DNA of 64,000 bases from Neocallimastix lanati (nom. inval.). Taxonomy: Eukaryota; Neocallimastigomycota; Neocallimastigomycetes; Neocallimastigales; Neocallimastigaceae. The stretch spans positions 42,501 to 106,500 of the forward strand of contig JACVTC010000239.1 in NCBI GenBank assembly GCA_016946835.1, in the 5' to 3' direction. Positions 41,052 to 52,666 of this stretch are shown one piece after another. The stretch's first letter is position 1. The number at the start of each line of letters is the position of its first letter. A program made the position numbers and the translations under genes. Below the pieces are notes generated by a model. The model had not been told where the DNA came from and did not search any database. It saw nothing but the letters and a program-made list of their open reading frames with translations.

Positions 41052-42011
41052 ATGAAGATGAGCTCCAACCGTGAAGGAAGAAAAATTCCACTCCCAATTA
41101 TAGGTGGAAATAATAAGAATGTAAAAGCTTGGTACATTCTTATGAAAAATTGGTTAAAGATGGAAAAGGTTACTGATGACGAAGAAAAATTTCAGTTCAT
41201 TTTGGCAGGAACTGTAGAAGAAGCCACCCAAATTGTGAGCGACAAATTCGTAGAAGCAAACAGAATTTTAAATTTAGAAGAGTGTAGAGATATTCTCCTG
41301 GAAAGGTATCATCTAAACGAAGATGAAAGATTTAGGGAATTAAAAACTTTACTAATTATGCCAAATGAAAGTGTCAGGGAATTCAACGATAGGTACTTAG
41401 ATTACTACTGCCAGCTCTCTACAGATAATAAAGCTAAATTATCAGTCTATGATTACGAGAATTCTATACGTAGTCGAACTGATATTTATGAAAAGGTAGC
41501 CTATGAAGAAGCCAAGACTATTGAAGCTGCTTGTAAAATTGCGGAAAAAGTAGAAAGAATAAAACTTGGAAGTCGCTCAATACAAAAGGGTAGAAAATTT
41601 AACAATAATAATATCCAAAATAATTATCCTTTTATTAGTAGATATAGATCCAACCAAAACTTTAATCAATTAAATAATAATTATAACTCATTCTTAAATA
41701 CCAATTTACAAAATAAAAATAGGAATTTAAATAATGAATTACAGAGGAGTAATAATTTTAACAATAATTATAACAACTATAATAATATTAATAATAATAC
41801 ATTAAATAGGATGAATAATACAAAGGTTCCAAGAAATATTAATAATACTCCTAACAATAATAATGGTCTAAATAGTGTTGATGATATTACTAGGGGTTTA
41901 GAGAACCTACATATAAAAGTATGTTATTGGTGCCATGAGCCTGGCCATATTATTAGGTATTGCCCACAACTTAGATACCAACAAAACAATAATCAAAATA
42001 CAAAAAACTAG
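41052..42011 (+). CDS. Ty3 element 2 Gag
   Basis: A 319-residue Gag starting MKMSSNREGRKIPLPIIGG (the second or fourth codon region offers alternative Mets). The retrotransposon gag fold covers about residues 20-175. An Asn-rich stretch follows, then one CCHC knuckle, CYWCHEPGHIIRYC, at about 294-307. The amber stop at 42009-42011 lies directly after the slippery heptamer. Sequence identity to the Gags of elements 1 and 3 is low except for the layout. Confidence 0.9.
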   Translation: MKMSSNREGRKIPLPIIGGNNKNVKAWYILMKNWLKMEKVTDDEEKFQFILAGTVEEATQIVSDKFVEANRILNLEECRDILLERYHLNEDERFRELKTLLIMPNESVREFNDRYLDYYCQLSTDNKAKLSVYDYENSIRSRTDIYEKVAYEEAKTIEAACKIAEKVERIKLGSRSIQKGRKFNNNNIQNNYPFISRYRSNQNFNQLNNNYNSFLNTNLQNKNRNLNNELQRSNNFNNNYNNYNNINNNTLNRMNNTKVPRNINNTPNNNNGLNSVDDITRGLENLHIKVCYWCHEPGHIIRYCPQLRYQQNNNQNTKN

Positions 42012-42034
42012 ATTACGGAAGAAGGCTAACTTCC
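42002..42034 (+). promoter_or_regulatory. -1 ribosomal frameshift signal, Ty3 element 2
   Basis: The gag frame reads ACA AAA AAC TAG, so A AAA AAC (42002-42008) is in X XXY YYZ phase immediately before the stop. An 8-nt spacer is followed by GGAAG - 8-nt loop - CTTCC (42017-42034). The -1 frame stays open from 42008 into pol. Only three G-C pairs (GGC in the loop with GCC at 42047-42049) support a pseudoknot here. Confidence 0.82.
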
Positions 42035-45000
42035 AATAATCAAAATGCCAACTATAATGATTATGGTGAAAACAATATTGCTACTGTTTGTCTCAATAAT
42101 GATTATAGTAATAACCATAGCAATTATAATAATAACTACAATAATATTTATGACAATAATTATAATGAAGATTATGATAATGATAATTTTAACCATTATG
42201 ATAATAATGATTATAATAATGATTATAATAATGATTATGATAATATAAATAATAATGAACAATTCTATTTTGAAAATGATAAAATTAATGATTATAATGG
42301 CGACAATGTTGTAGTATCTTCTTACGACAATCATAACAATTTGGAAGAAATTATAGCTGCTGCAAAAAGAGAAAGAGATGAAAAATATAATAATATATTA
42401 ACAAACGCTAATAAGAAGTTACGCAATATAACGAATAATTATGACAGAACTTCCATTAATAATTCACAAACTATTCCTCAAAATAAAATATTTGATAATA
42501 TAAATAATATTAGTAATCCTATCCAAAATAATAATTCCACTGATAATATTATAAATAACAAACGAATTATTAAACCTACGAGAAGAATAAATAAAAAAGT
42601 CCTTAACAATAATATTAAAATAGATAATAATAATGAAAATAAAAATGAAAAAAATGAAGTTCATAATAACGCACAGCAAAGAGAAAGAATTAAGAATAAA
42701 ATTAATGATAATGATTCAAGTAAAAAAATTAATAATATGAATACAGTTAATAATGTTAATAATATGGACAAAATGAAGAATAAAAATTTAACGGAAAAAG
42801 AAAAGAAACAAAAACCTACCATACAGATGATGAGAAACCGCGAGCAATATAATATTTGCGAAGATTTATTAAATATTCCAGCAAATATTACAATTGGACA
42901 ACTCCTTAACATTTCAAAAATTTCTAAAGATGAATTAATTAAAGGTATTAAGAATTCAAAGCAAAATAATGAAAATATTATTAATGCTACTAATTCTAAT
43001 ATAGGTAATAACTATAATAATAACGATAATAATAGTACCAATAGTAGTAACAATGAAAATTATAGTGATATTAATTATAATAGTAAAATAGCTAATAATT
43101 TAAATAATAATAATAATATTGTACACGAACATGATGTTACAGTTGTAAGTGGATATATTAATGGCTATCCTGCTTCAATTTTCATAGACGCGTGTAGTAA
43201 TGCAAATTTAATATCACGTAAATTTTTAAATAAATTTGTTAAAAATTATCAAATTATTGGCCATGATAAAAGTACAATTAGACAAGCGATGGTTGATGAT
43301 ATAAGTCGTGTTTATGATATTGTTCGCTTAGCTGTTAAACTTGGTTCTGTTGAATTTATTACTGATTTTAAAATTTCCGATAAAGACGATCCTTTTTATG
43401 ATGCGATTATTTCTCTTAAAACACAATCTGATAACAGGATTCTTATTGACACAATTCATAAAGTTCTTGCATATATGAATATGGACGATAAATTAGTACC
43501 TATTAGTAATATAGAAGATATAAATACCTTCCGTTCTCAGTCTTTATTATGTGTTTCTCCTGAACCAAAAATTGATATTGTTGAGGCTACTTTATTTGTT
43601 GATGCTAATGAATCTAATTCTAATATTAGTGCTAAAGAAAAAGATGATGTAATTAATTCTATTATTAATCAATTAAAATTTAAAAATAAAAAAGATTATA
43701 AAAAATTTTGTAGATTATTAAAAAAATTTGATGATATTATTGCCATTTCTTCTGATGATTTGGAACCTTCTAAATTATTTCCTCATCATATTATTTTACA
43801 AGAAAACTCTATGCCAATTAAACAAAAGGCGTATAAAATTTCTCAGGTTCAATCTAATGCTTTAAAGGAAGAACTTCGTAAATTATTGGAGAAAAAGTTA
43901 ATTGAACCTTCTCATTCTCCATGGGCTTCTCCTGTTGTTTTAGTGTTAAAGAAAAATGGTAAATGGCGTCTTTGTGTTGATTTTAGGAAGTTGAATGATA
44001 TTACTATTAAAGATACCTATGCACTCCCAAAAATTCGTGAAATCTTTGATGCTTTGAAAGATGCAAAAATATTTTCTTCTATTGATTTATTTAGTGGTTA
44101 CCATCAAATTCCTATGTGGGCTGAAGATAAGGAAAAGACTTCTTTTACAACGAAATTTGGTAATTACTATTTTAAAGTTACGCCCTTTGGTTTAACTAAC
44201 GCGCCTGCTACCTTCCAGCGTGAAATGAATAGAATCTTCTTTGATTTAATTAATGATTGCGTTCAAATATACTTAGATGATATTATTATTTATTCCGATA
44301 GTTTTGAAAATCATCTAATTCATCTTTCCGAAGTTTTTAATATTTTAAGAAAATATAATTTAAAATTAAACATAGAAAAATGACATTTCTGTCAAACAGA
44401 AATTGAAGCTTTAGGTCATAAAGTTACTATTGATGGTTTACTTCCTCTAGATAAGAAAATGCTTTCCATTATGAATATGACACCTCCTACTAATGTATCC
44501 GAACTTCGTTCTTTTCTAGGCATGACTGGTTATTATAGAAATTTCATTGACAATTACTCTGCTAAATCTGCACCTCTTTGTTCTTTGTTAAGGAAGAATA
44601 CTCCATTTGTTTGGACTGATTCTCAAAACAATAGCTTTCAATTATTAAAGAATTGTTTAATCAGTGCCCCTATCCTCTGTTACCCTAAATTTGATATTCC
44701 ATTTATTATTCGTTCCGATGCTTGTGGATATGGTATTGGTGGTGTTCTTTTACAACTTTATGATGATAATATTGAACACCCAATTTATTTTGTTAGTAGA
44801 AGTTTAAAAAAATCTGAGAAAAATTATACTACAACTGAACTTGAAGGCACTGCTGCTTATTATTGCTTAGTCCAATTCGAACATTATATTTTAGGTAATC
44901 CATTCAAAACTATTCTATATACTGATCACAAACCTTTAGTTTCTATTATTAAAAGTTGTGAGCCGAATACTCTTAAGCATCAACGTTGGTGTGATGAATT

Positions 45001-46396
45001 TAGTAAACTTCAAGTTGATATTGTTTATCACCCTGGTAAAGCTAATTTGATTGCTGATGCATTGTCTAGAGTTGTTCGTAAAGACTTCTCTGTTACTAAT
45101 GTTTGTATTAGTTCTAATTCTCTTCTTAATAGCGATATTCTGTTCACTTCTGTTAACAATTCTAATAGTTCCGTTGATTCCTCCATTGTTAATAATTCAC
45201 CTTTTGACGGCTCCATTCTCACCCAGGAGGAGAACGAAAAATTCATTTCTGAATTTATGTATAAATTTTTAACCGAAAAAATAGTTAAAATTGATAATAA
45301 ATTATATTTTAGAGATGATAATAAATTAAGAAAAATTATTGATGATCCCTATGAAAAAATTAAAATTATTACTAAAGAACATAGAGTGGGTCATGAAGGT
45401 ATTCAGAAAACTTACGAAAGAATAAAAGAAAAGTATTACTGGAAAAATTTAATAATAGATGTAAAAAAATATATTTCGCTATGCAAAATATGTCAACTAA
45501 ATCGTTCTGAGCCATTGCCGAAACCAACAGAAAAATATGGAACTCTTGTAGAAGCTCCTTTTGTTAGAGTTGGTTTAGATATTATTGGACCCCTAAAAGA
45601 AACACAACAAGGTAATAAATATATTATTGTTTGCGTAGATTATTTTACAAAGTGGGTAGAAGCTAAACCACTTCGTACTACTACTTCACAGGACGTAACA
45701 AATTTCTTAGTAGAAGTTTTTAGTAGACATGGTATACCAGAACTAATTATTACAGATAATGGTGTACAATTTACTGCTGATTATACTAAAATATTTTTAG
45801 ATATATATGATGTGTACGTTCATTTTGTTAGTACATATCATCCAGAATCAAATGGATTAGTGGAAAACAGAAATAGAGAAATAGGAAAGCAATTAAGAAA
45901 TTTCTCGAATGATAACAAACATTGGGATATTTTGTTACCGCTGGCTTTATGGGCTTTAAGAACCAGTAAATCTGCTGTAACGGGTTATTCAAGTTTTGAA
46001 CTTTTATATGGACGTAAGGAATTACTACCTATAGATATAAATTTAAGAAATTCAATTTTGGAAGATAATAGTAGAACTATGGACGAAATATTAATGGAAA
46101 GGTTCGTTGAGCATGCTAAATGGGTTGAAAAAGCAGCAAAAAAAATGCTTGGAACAATCCATTATTGGAAAACTCGAAGACAAGCTCAACAAAGTATGGA
46201 AAATAAGAAAAATTTTAAAATTGGTGATTTAGTAAAAATAAGAAATCACCAACGAACTAAACTTGAACCGTATTTCCTTGGCCCATATATAATTAAGGAC
46301 ATATCTTGGAATACAGTTCAATTACAGGATGCCATGGACGGTACAAAATTGGAAAGAAACGTCCATATTAAAAATATATTACCTTTTAATGAATGA
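42008..46396 (+). pseudogene. Ty3 element 2 linker-pol, one nonsense codon
   Basis: Entered by -1 frameshift (LDYGRRLTSN...). A long Asn/Asp/Tyr-rich linker is followed by ANITIGQLLNIS, then a retropepsin-like domain whose core reads FIDACSN instead of the usual D-[TS]-G. RT has YLDDIIIYS. A TGA at 44381-44383 falls in IEK*HFCQTE, where element 3 has Cys (EKCHFLQTE), so a TGC-to-TGA change is likely. The frame then continues to 46396 through RNase H (YTDHKPL), the integrase zinc motif (HRVGHEG...CKICQ), the DDE core and a GPY module. Apart from that codon and the odd protease core it looks intact. Confidence 0.88.
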
Positions 46397-46609
46397 AATT
46401 TCAAAAATCTTTAATTTCTTTATATAAAAAAAAAAAAAAAAAAATTTTTTTTATTATTAAAATTTTATTATAAAAATTTTCAAAAATTTCATTTTTTTTT
46501 ATTATTAAATTTAATATAAATTAATATAAAAATTTTTAATCTAAATTATTATAAATTTAATTTCACTAATTTCTTGCGAAATTAAGTTCAATTCTAACAG
46601 GGAAGTTTC

Positions 46610-47117
46610 TGATATAAAACAAATATGTGTAGCAACATATTTGTATATTTGAATATTTGTATATTCAGATATTAAATTTATATCTTATTATTTATAATAA
46701 TTTATATTATTATATATTTTATATTATTATTTATATTTTATATTATTTATATTTTGTATATATTATTTATATTCCTTATATATATTTCTTAAATATTAAA
46801 TTATACTTCTTATTTTAAATTATTAAAGTTTATAATTATTAAAGTATATATAATTAATATAATAGTTTATATTATTTATATATTATTCATATTAAAATAT
46901 TATTTATTTATATATATATTATGTTTATATATATATATATATTTATTTGTAATAATTATATATTATTAATACTTTACAGTATAATTAATATTAACTCTTA
47001 TTCTTGTTTTTGTTTTTCTTTAGTAGAAATAATATTGTAATTATAAAATAAATATTAATAAAAATTATTAATAACTCAAATACACTTATTAAACCAGCTA
47101 CAACATAAAGAATATCA
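46610..47117 (+). repeat. 3' LTR of Ty3 element 2
   Basis: 508 bp, TGATATAAAAC to AATATCA, nearly identical to the 5' LTR. Preceded by the purine tract. Confidence 0.88.
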
Positions 47118-47645
47118 CATTAATAATATAAACACGTGATTGTCATTAAATTAATTTCTACATATTATATTTTAATTATAAAATATAATATTTAGCTATA
47201 TTAGATTCTTATATTTTATTTATATTAAATATTTATATTATTATCTTATTTTATATTATCAATATCAAACTTTTATTAATGCTATTACATATTCATATTA
47301 ATAATTAATATTTTAATAATTAATTATTTTATATAAATACATGTTTAAATCTTTTGATTAATCCTTTTTAGGATTATTGTAATTTAAATTATAGTAATAA
47401 TTATATAAAATAATAATGTAATAAAATATTATTAATATTGAATAAAACTTATATTTTAAATAAAAAACTTATTTATAAAATTTACTAATAATAATATGTT
47501 TTAAATAAGAGTAAAATTAAATTATTAATTAATTACTATAATTTGGCATCTTGACCTAATCGTTAAGATCAAATTATCTAAAAACTTTGACAATGAAATT
47601 AATCATTACTTCAATGTAGATGATTTACATATACCAATAAATAAT
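47118..47645. other. AT-rich intergenic DNA, no gene seen
   Basis: A/T-rich sequence between Ty3 element 2 and the next LTR-like unit. The last five bases, 47641-47645, are ATAAT. Confidence 0.5.
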
Positions 47646-48563
47646 TGTTGAGGTTCGGGACAGAATAATAATAAATATAGAAATAAACACTAAAATAAAA
47701 AAAATTAAAAATTAAAATATATCTTTTTTTAAAATATTTTATTTATTTATTTAATAAAAATTATTCAATTAAAAACTAAAAATTAATTAATTTCTTTAAT
47801 AAGATTATATTTTTTTCTCAGATTATTTTTCTAAAATACAATTTTCTCATCTATTTATATTTTTTTTTATCGTTAGAAATGGTCAAGCCATTTCTTTAGA
47901 ATATCTTAGAGTTACATGTTTGAATTGTATTTAAATTATAAATTCATAATCTATTCTATTATAATAAATAATTATTACATATTAAATTCTAAACTATTTA
48001 TTATTAATTGTAGTGATAATATATTTTAAAAATAATTTTATTACTTTTACAGAACTATTAGTAATAGAGTATTATTTAATTTTATACTATTTTTAAATAA
48101 AAGTATTTTAGATTATTATCTATTATTAATCTTATTATAAATAGGGTGTATTTTGGAAGGAAGTATTACTAATTTTAATGACAAGGATCATGGATTTAAG
48201 TAAAAGATTTTTAAATCATTATTAATTATATTAATTTTTATTAATAATAAATAATCTGTATTAGTAATATTTGTAAAATAAAATTTTCTTTAATAATAAA
48301 ATATTGATAGAATAAATCATATTAATAAAACTAGATATTGATAATAATATTGATATTAATAATATAGTATTAATTTTAATAATAAAGTATTGATATTAAT
48401 AAAGAATTTATATTAATAATAATAAATTTAATATTAGTAATAATTTGGCAGTAATAGAACATAAGAAAGTTCCCCAAGTAAGGAAATAAATAATTTAATT
48501 TTAGTGGTTAAGTTATTTTTATGAAAAATAATAAAATTAACATTATTTGTTCATTCCTTAACA
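47646..48563 (+). repeat. Candidate LTR without a partner (family C)
   Basis: Starts TGTTGAGG and ends CCTTAACA, a near-perfect inverted repeat. It is preceded by ATAAT and followed after 4 nt by TGGTAGACTCGGGG, which looks like a tRNA primer-binding site. This would make it the 5' LTR of an element whose interior was lost. I find no second copy in the window, so the call rests on the ends only. Confidence 0.45.
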
Positions 48564-48567
48564 TAAT

Positions 48568-48645
48568 TGGTAGACTCGGGGTTGACACTTAGATATTTAA
48601 AATCAAGCAGGGGGGGACGGGTATTACCCTGCTTTGATTTTAAAT
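48568..48645 (+). other. Primer-binding-like site and long G-rich hairpin
   Basis: After TGGTAGACTCGGGG (48568-48581) comes a hairpin with arms ATTTAAAATCAAGCAGGG (48595-48612) and CCCTGCTTTGATTTTAAAT (48627-48645), 18 bp with one bulged base. Its loop is very G-rich. It lies where a packaging or dimerisation signal would be in an LTR element leader. Confidence 0.5.
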
Positions 48646-49569
48646 AAAAAAAAATAATTCTTTATTAAAAGTTATTTATTTTTTTTATTAATATAAAATT
48701 TTATTATTTAAAGTACACACATTTAATTTTTAAGAAATTGTTACAATATTTATATTTTTTTATAAATTTAAAGTATAATTAATTGTTTATAATTTAAGTA
48801 ATTTTATAGAATTATTGAATTAATTTTATATCAATAATTCATTTTTGTTTTAATTTTTATAAATATAATAATATAATATTCAAATATAATTTAATTAAAA
48901 ATAATTATAAAATAAATATATAGAAAATAGTTTTTACTATTTTCTTTGATATTTTTGAGTTAAATAAATTGTTTTTAAAGATTAATATAATAAATTTAAT
49001 AATCTTTAATTATTTTAAATAATACTTGTAATTATTTTCAAAATAAAATAAAATTTTTATAATATTTAATTAATAAATTTGATAATATTTAAATAATAAT
49101 TTTTATAATAAGTAATAATTTTTAATAATAATTTTTAATAATAAATTTAATTAATAATCTTAATAATTTTATAATAATATTTAATAGTTATAATAAATAA
49201 ATTTTTATAATAATATTTAATAATTATAATATTAATAATTTATAATAATTTTTAGAATAATATTTAATTAATAATTTTAATAATTTTATAATAATTTTTA
49301 TAATAATATTTAATTAATAGTTTTAATAATTTAGTATCTTAAAAGTATAATTTTAATATTTACAATTGTATTTTAATATACATATATTTAATAATATAAC
49401 AATAAAGTAATTAATTAAAATTTATTTACATTATTTACAAGTTAAAATTAATTTATATTAAAATAAATTAAATTTTATTATTAAGTTTAGGTTATCAAGA
49501 ATATAGGAAAGTACAATTTAGTAAAGAATTATTAATAATAAAATAAAGGTTATTAATTCATTCTTTACC
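48646..49569. other. AT-rich DNA, no gene seen
   Basis: Low-complexity A/T sequence. Its end (CATTCTTTACCATAAT) resembles the end of the family C LTR, so an older related LTR may be present in decayed form. Confidence 0.4.
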
Positions 49570-49574
49570 ATAAT

Positions 49575-50055
49575 TGTAAGAAACTTAGATAAATTTATTA
49601 TTTTATTATAAAATTTATCTATCTTTCTTATTTAATACATTAATTTAATACATTAAATTATTGTATTTAGTTTAACCAATAATATTTAATTATTAATTTA
49701 TATATATTTGATTCTCTTGAGTTCTCTTCGAGAAATCAAGAGTTATTATTTTAGAATTTTTATAATAAATAATAATTCAAATAAAATAATTAATTAATAA
49801 ACAAAACCCTTTTAATAAAACATATTTTATAAATATTTGTGTCTTTTATTCCTTTTGTGTTATTGTTTATTATAAACTTTCTATAATAAACTCTATCTTA
49901 TACTTAAGTTAAGTATAATTATTTATTTATATTATTTTATATTTATTTAATTATATTTAATTTTATTTTCTCAAATTAATGTTAATTAGCAATAATTAAT
50001 GTTAATTTGTAGTTAAGAAATTATTTATAATTAATTTTATAAGTAATTTCTTACA
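49575..50055 (+). repeat. Left LTR of family A element
   Basis: 481 bp, TGTAAGAAACTTAG to AATTTCTTACA. Contains a 12-bp hairpin, CTCTTGAGTTCTC/GAGAAATCAAGAG, at 49714-49742. Confidence 0.82.
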
Positions 50056-50776
50056 ATAATAACTCTTCTTTTTAGGAAGAAAATATTTTATAAATAATTT
50101 AATATGAATATAACAAAAAATAATAATTATAATTATAATGGAATAATTAAATTAAATAAATTCATTTTATATTATTTACGAAATTTTTTCTTTCTCTCAA
50201 TTTAAATTTATAAATTTTTTTTTTTGTTTATTTTTTATTTTTCTTTTCATTGTTTATGTTTGTTTATGTCATATATATATTATTTATTTTGTTTAATTTA
50301 TTATTACATTGACTAACAATTCTTTATTATTATATATATTAAATATTATAACTTTATAATAATATGATAACACTTATTCTGTTTACTCTGCCTATTTACT
50401 TTTAAAAATAAGTCTTTATAAATTTCATAAAAATTAACAATATTACATACTAACTATTTTACTTTATTTTATTTTATATATCATGTTTATCTATTATAAT
50501 ATTATATTTATATTATATTTTAATATTATATAATTGTTTTTATATATAACATTATATACATTATATATATATATTTCTTATAAAAAAAAAAAATAAAAAA
50601 AAAAAAAATAAAATAAAATAAGCAACAAACAAAGCAACAAAGCAGGAAACAAAACAAAACTAACAAATAAACAAACAAAAAACAAAAAATAAATAAAATA
50701 AATTAATAATTTAAAAGATAAGTTGTTCAGTTTTCTTTTCTTTAAAAATAAATAAAAATAAAAAATAAATAATTTA

Positions 50777-50815
<39 letters not shown>

Positions 50816-51126
50816 AATAAATAAATAAAATTATAATTATGGTAAATAAAGTAATAATAATAATAAATAATAATAATAAAAAAAAGTTTTTAATATTGAT
50901 CATACGAACGAAAATAAAATTTTAAAAATTATAAGATATATTTAAATATATAATTACAATGTTCTATGATCACATATAGATATTAACACGAGGGCTGAAG
51001 TGATATAAAAATTGAAATTCACTTCTATGTAATTGAAATAATATATTATTATTAATAATATAATTGTTAATTACTAATTGCCCTTTGTTAAAACAGATAT
51101 CGGCAAAAGCTATATCTCGTTATATC

Positions 51127-51171
<45 letters not shown>

Positions 51172-52180
51172 ATATATATATGTAATATAAAAATTATAAA
51201 ATATTATTATTATTTATTTAATACATATTTCAAAATATACATATAAAATTTAATATAAAAAATTATAAAATATTATTATTTATTTATTTAATAAATAATT
51301 CATATGTATAATTTAAATTATTACTTATTTATTTATCTAATGAATAATATAACATATATATAATATAAATAATAAAATGTTATTATTTATTTAATAAATA
51401 TGAAAAATATATAATATATAATATATAATTTAAAATTATTATTATTTTCATTCATTTAATGAATAATATACAATATATATATATTGTAAAATTAATTATT
51501 ATTATTATTTTTTATTTATTTATTAATACAAAATATATATAATATATAATATAAATTAATAAATTATTGTTCATTTAATTATTTATCTAAAATAAAATTT
51601 TAATTCAAAATTTAAATTTCAATTTTAAATTGAAATTGCAATTAAATATTTATTTTAATTTTATTTAAATTTTATTTTATTTCTACTTAATATTTCTTAA
51701 TTTATTACTTCTTAAATTGTTCTTCTTTCATTGAACAATTCAAATGAAAAGGAGCAATGAAGAAATACAAATAAATTTATTAATAATTTATTTACATTTC
51801 TTAGTTATTATAATTTATTTAATTTAATATTTATTTATTCATTTAATAATATAGTCATTTTATTTAATTTTATATTTATTTATACATTTAATAATTATAG
51901 TTATTTTATTTAATTTTATAATTATTTATTCACTTATATTTATATATTAGTTTAGAAAACAATATTAAGGTTTTTCCCAAGTTAATTGGTTTTACTTAAT
52001 ATTGATTCATCTAGAGTTTTTCCGCTAATCTTTTCTCTAGATGTAAAAAAGTTAAGGTTAGCAAAACTTTTAATAAATTATTTAATTTTATTTTTTTTGG
52101 TTAATTATAATTTTTATTTTAAACTTACTACTTCCTATATAATAATGAATTTATACAAATTCATTAAGTAAAGGGAGCAA

Positions 52181-52661
52181 TGTAAGAAACTTAGATAAAT
52201 TTATTATTTTATTATAAAATTTATCTATCTTTCTTATTTAATACATTAATTTAATACATTAAATTATTGTATTTAGTTTAACCAATAATATTTAATTATT
52301 AATTTATATATATTTGATTCTCTTGAGTTCTCTTCGAGAAATCAAGAGTTATTATTTTAGAATTTTTATAATAAATAATAATTCAAATAAAATAATTAAT
52401 TAATAAACAAAACCCTTTTAATAAAACATATTTTATAAATATTTGTGTCTTTTATTCCTTTTGTGTTATTGTTTATTATAAACTTTCTATAATAAACTCT
52501 ATCTTATACTTAAGTTAAGTATAATTATTTATTTATATTATTTTATATTTATTTAATTATATTTAATTTTATTTTCTCAAATTAATGTTAATTAGCAATA
52601 ATTAATGTTAATTTGTAGTTAAGAAATTATTTATAATTAATTTTATAAGTAATTTCTTACA
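52181..52661 (+). repeat. Right LTR of family A element
   Basis: Same 481 bp as 49575-50055, with the hairpin at 52320-52348. Confidence 0.82.
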
Positions 52662-52666
52662 ATAAT

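Larger units (their letters stand above)
39959..47117 (+). mobile_element. Ty3/Gypsy LTR retrotransposon no. 2, pol interrupted by one UGA
   Basis: Near-identical LTRs (510 and 508 bp, TGATAT...ATATCA) bound gag (41052-42011) and a -1 frame pol (42008-46396). The primer-binding site is at 40479-40494 and the purine tract ACAGGGAAGTTTC precedes the 3' LTR. The LTRs differ by a 2-base change in an (AT)n run and by a couple of substitutions, so this insertion is a little older than element 1. The leader contains its own (TAA)n array. The target duplication is unclear. Confidence 0.9.
49575..52661 (+). mobile_element. Non-autonomous LTR retrotransposon (family A)
   Basis: Two 481-bp direct repeats, identical by eye and ending in perfect TGTAAGAAA/TTTCTTACA inverted termini, flank a 2.1-kb interior with no coding frame of note. 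A purine tract, AAAGGGAGCAA (52170-52180), sits right before the right LTR. ATAAT occurs on both outer sides (49570-49574 and 52662-52666). The structure is a non-autonomous LTR element mobilised by another element. I do not recognise a tRNA primer site after the left LTR. The interior includes a 42-base poly-A run (about 51130-51166). Confidence 0.78.

Noticed and set aside
42026-42334. Ile-rich frames at the start of Ty3 element 2 pol
   Set aside because: Shadows of the Asn/Asp/Tyr-rich linker, which is the real -1 frame.
47646-49569. A full LTR element with a 3' LTR ending at about 49565
   Set aside because: The two putative LTR ends resemble each other over only a few tens of bases, too weak to pair them.
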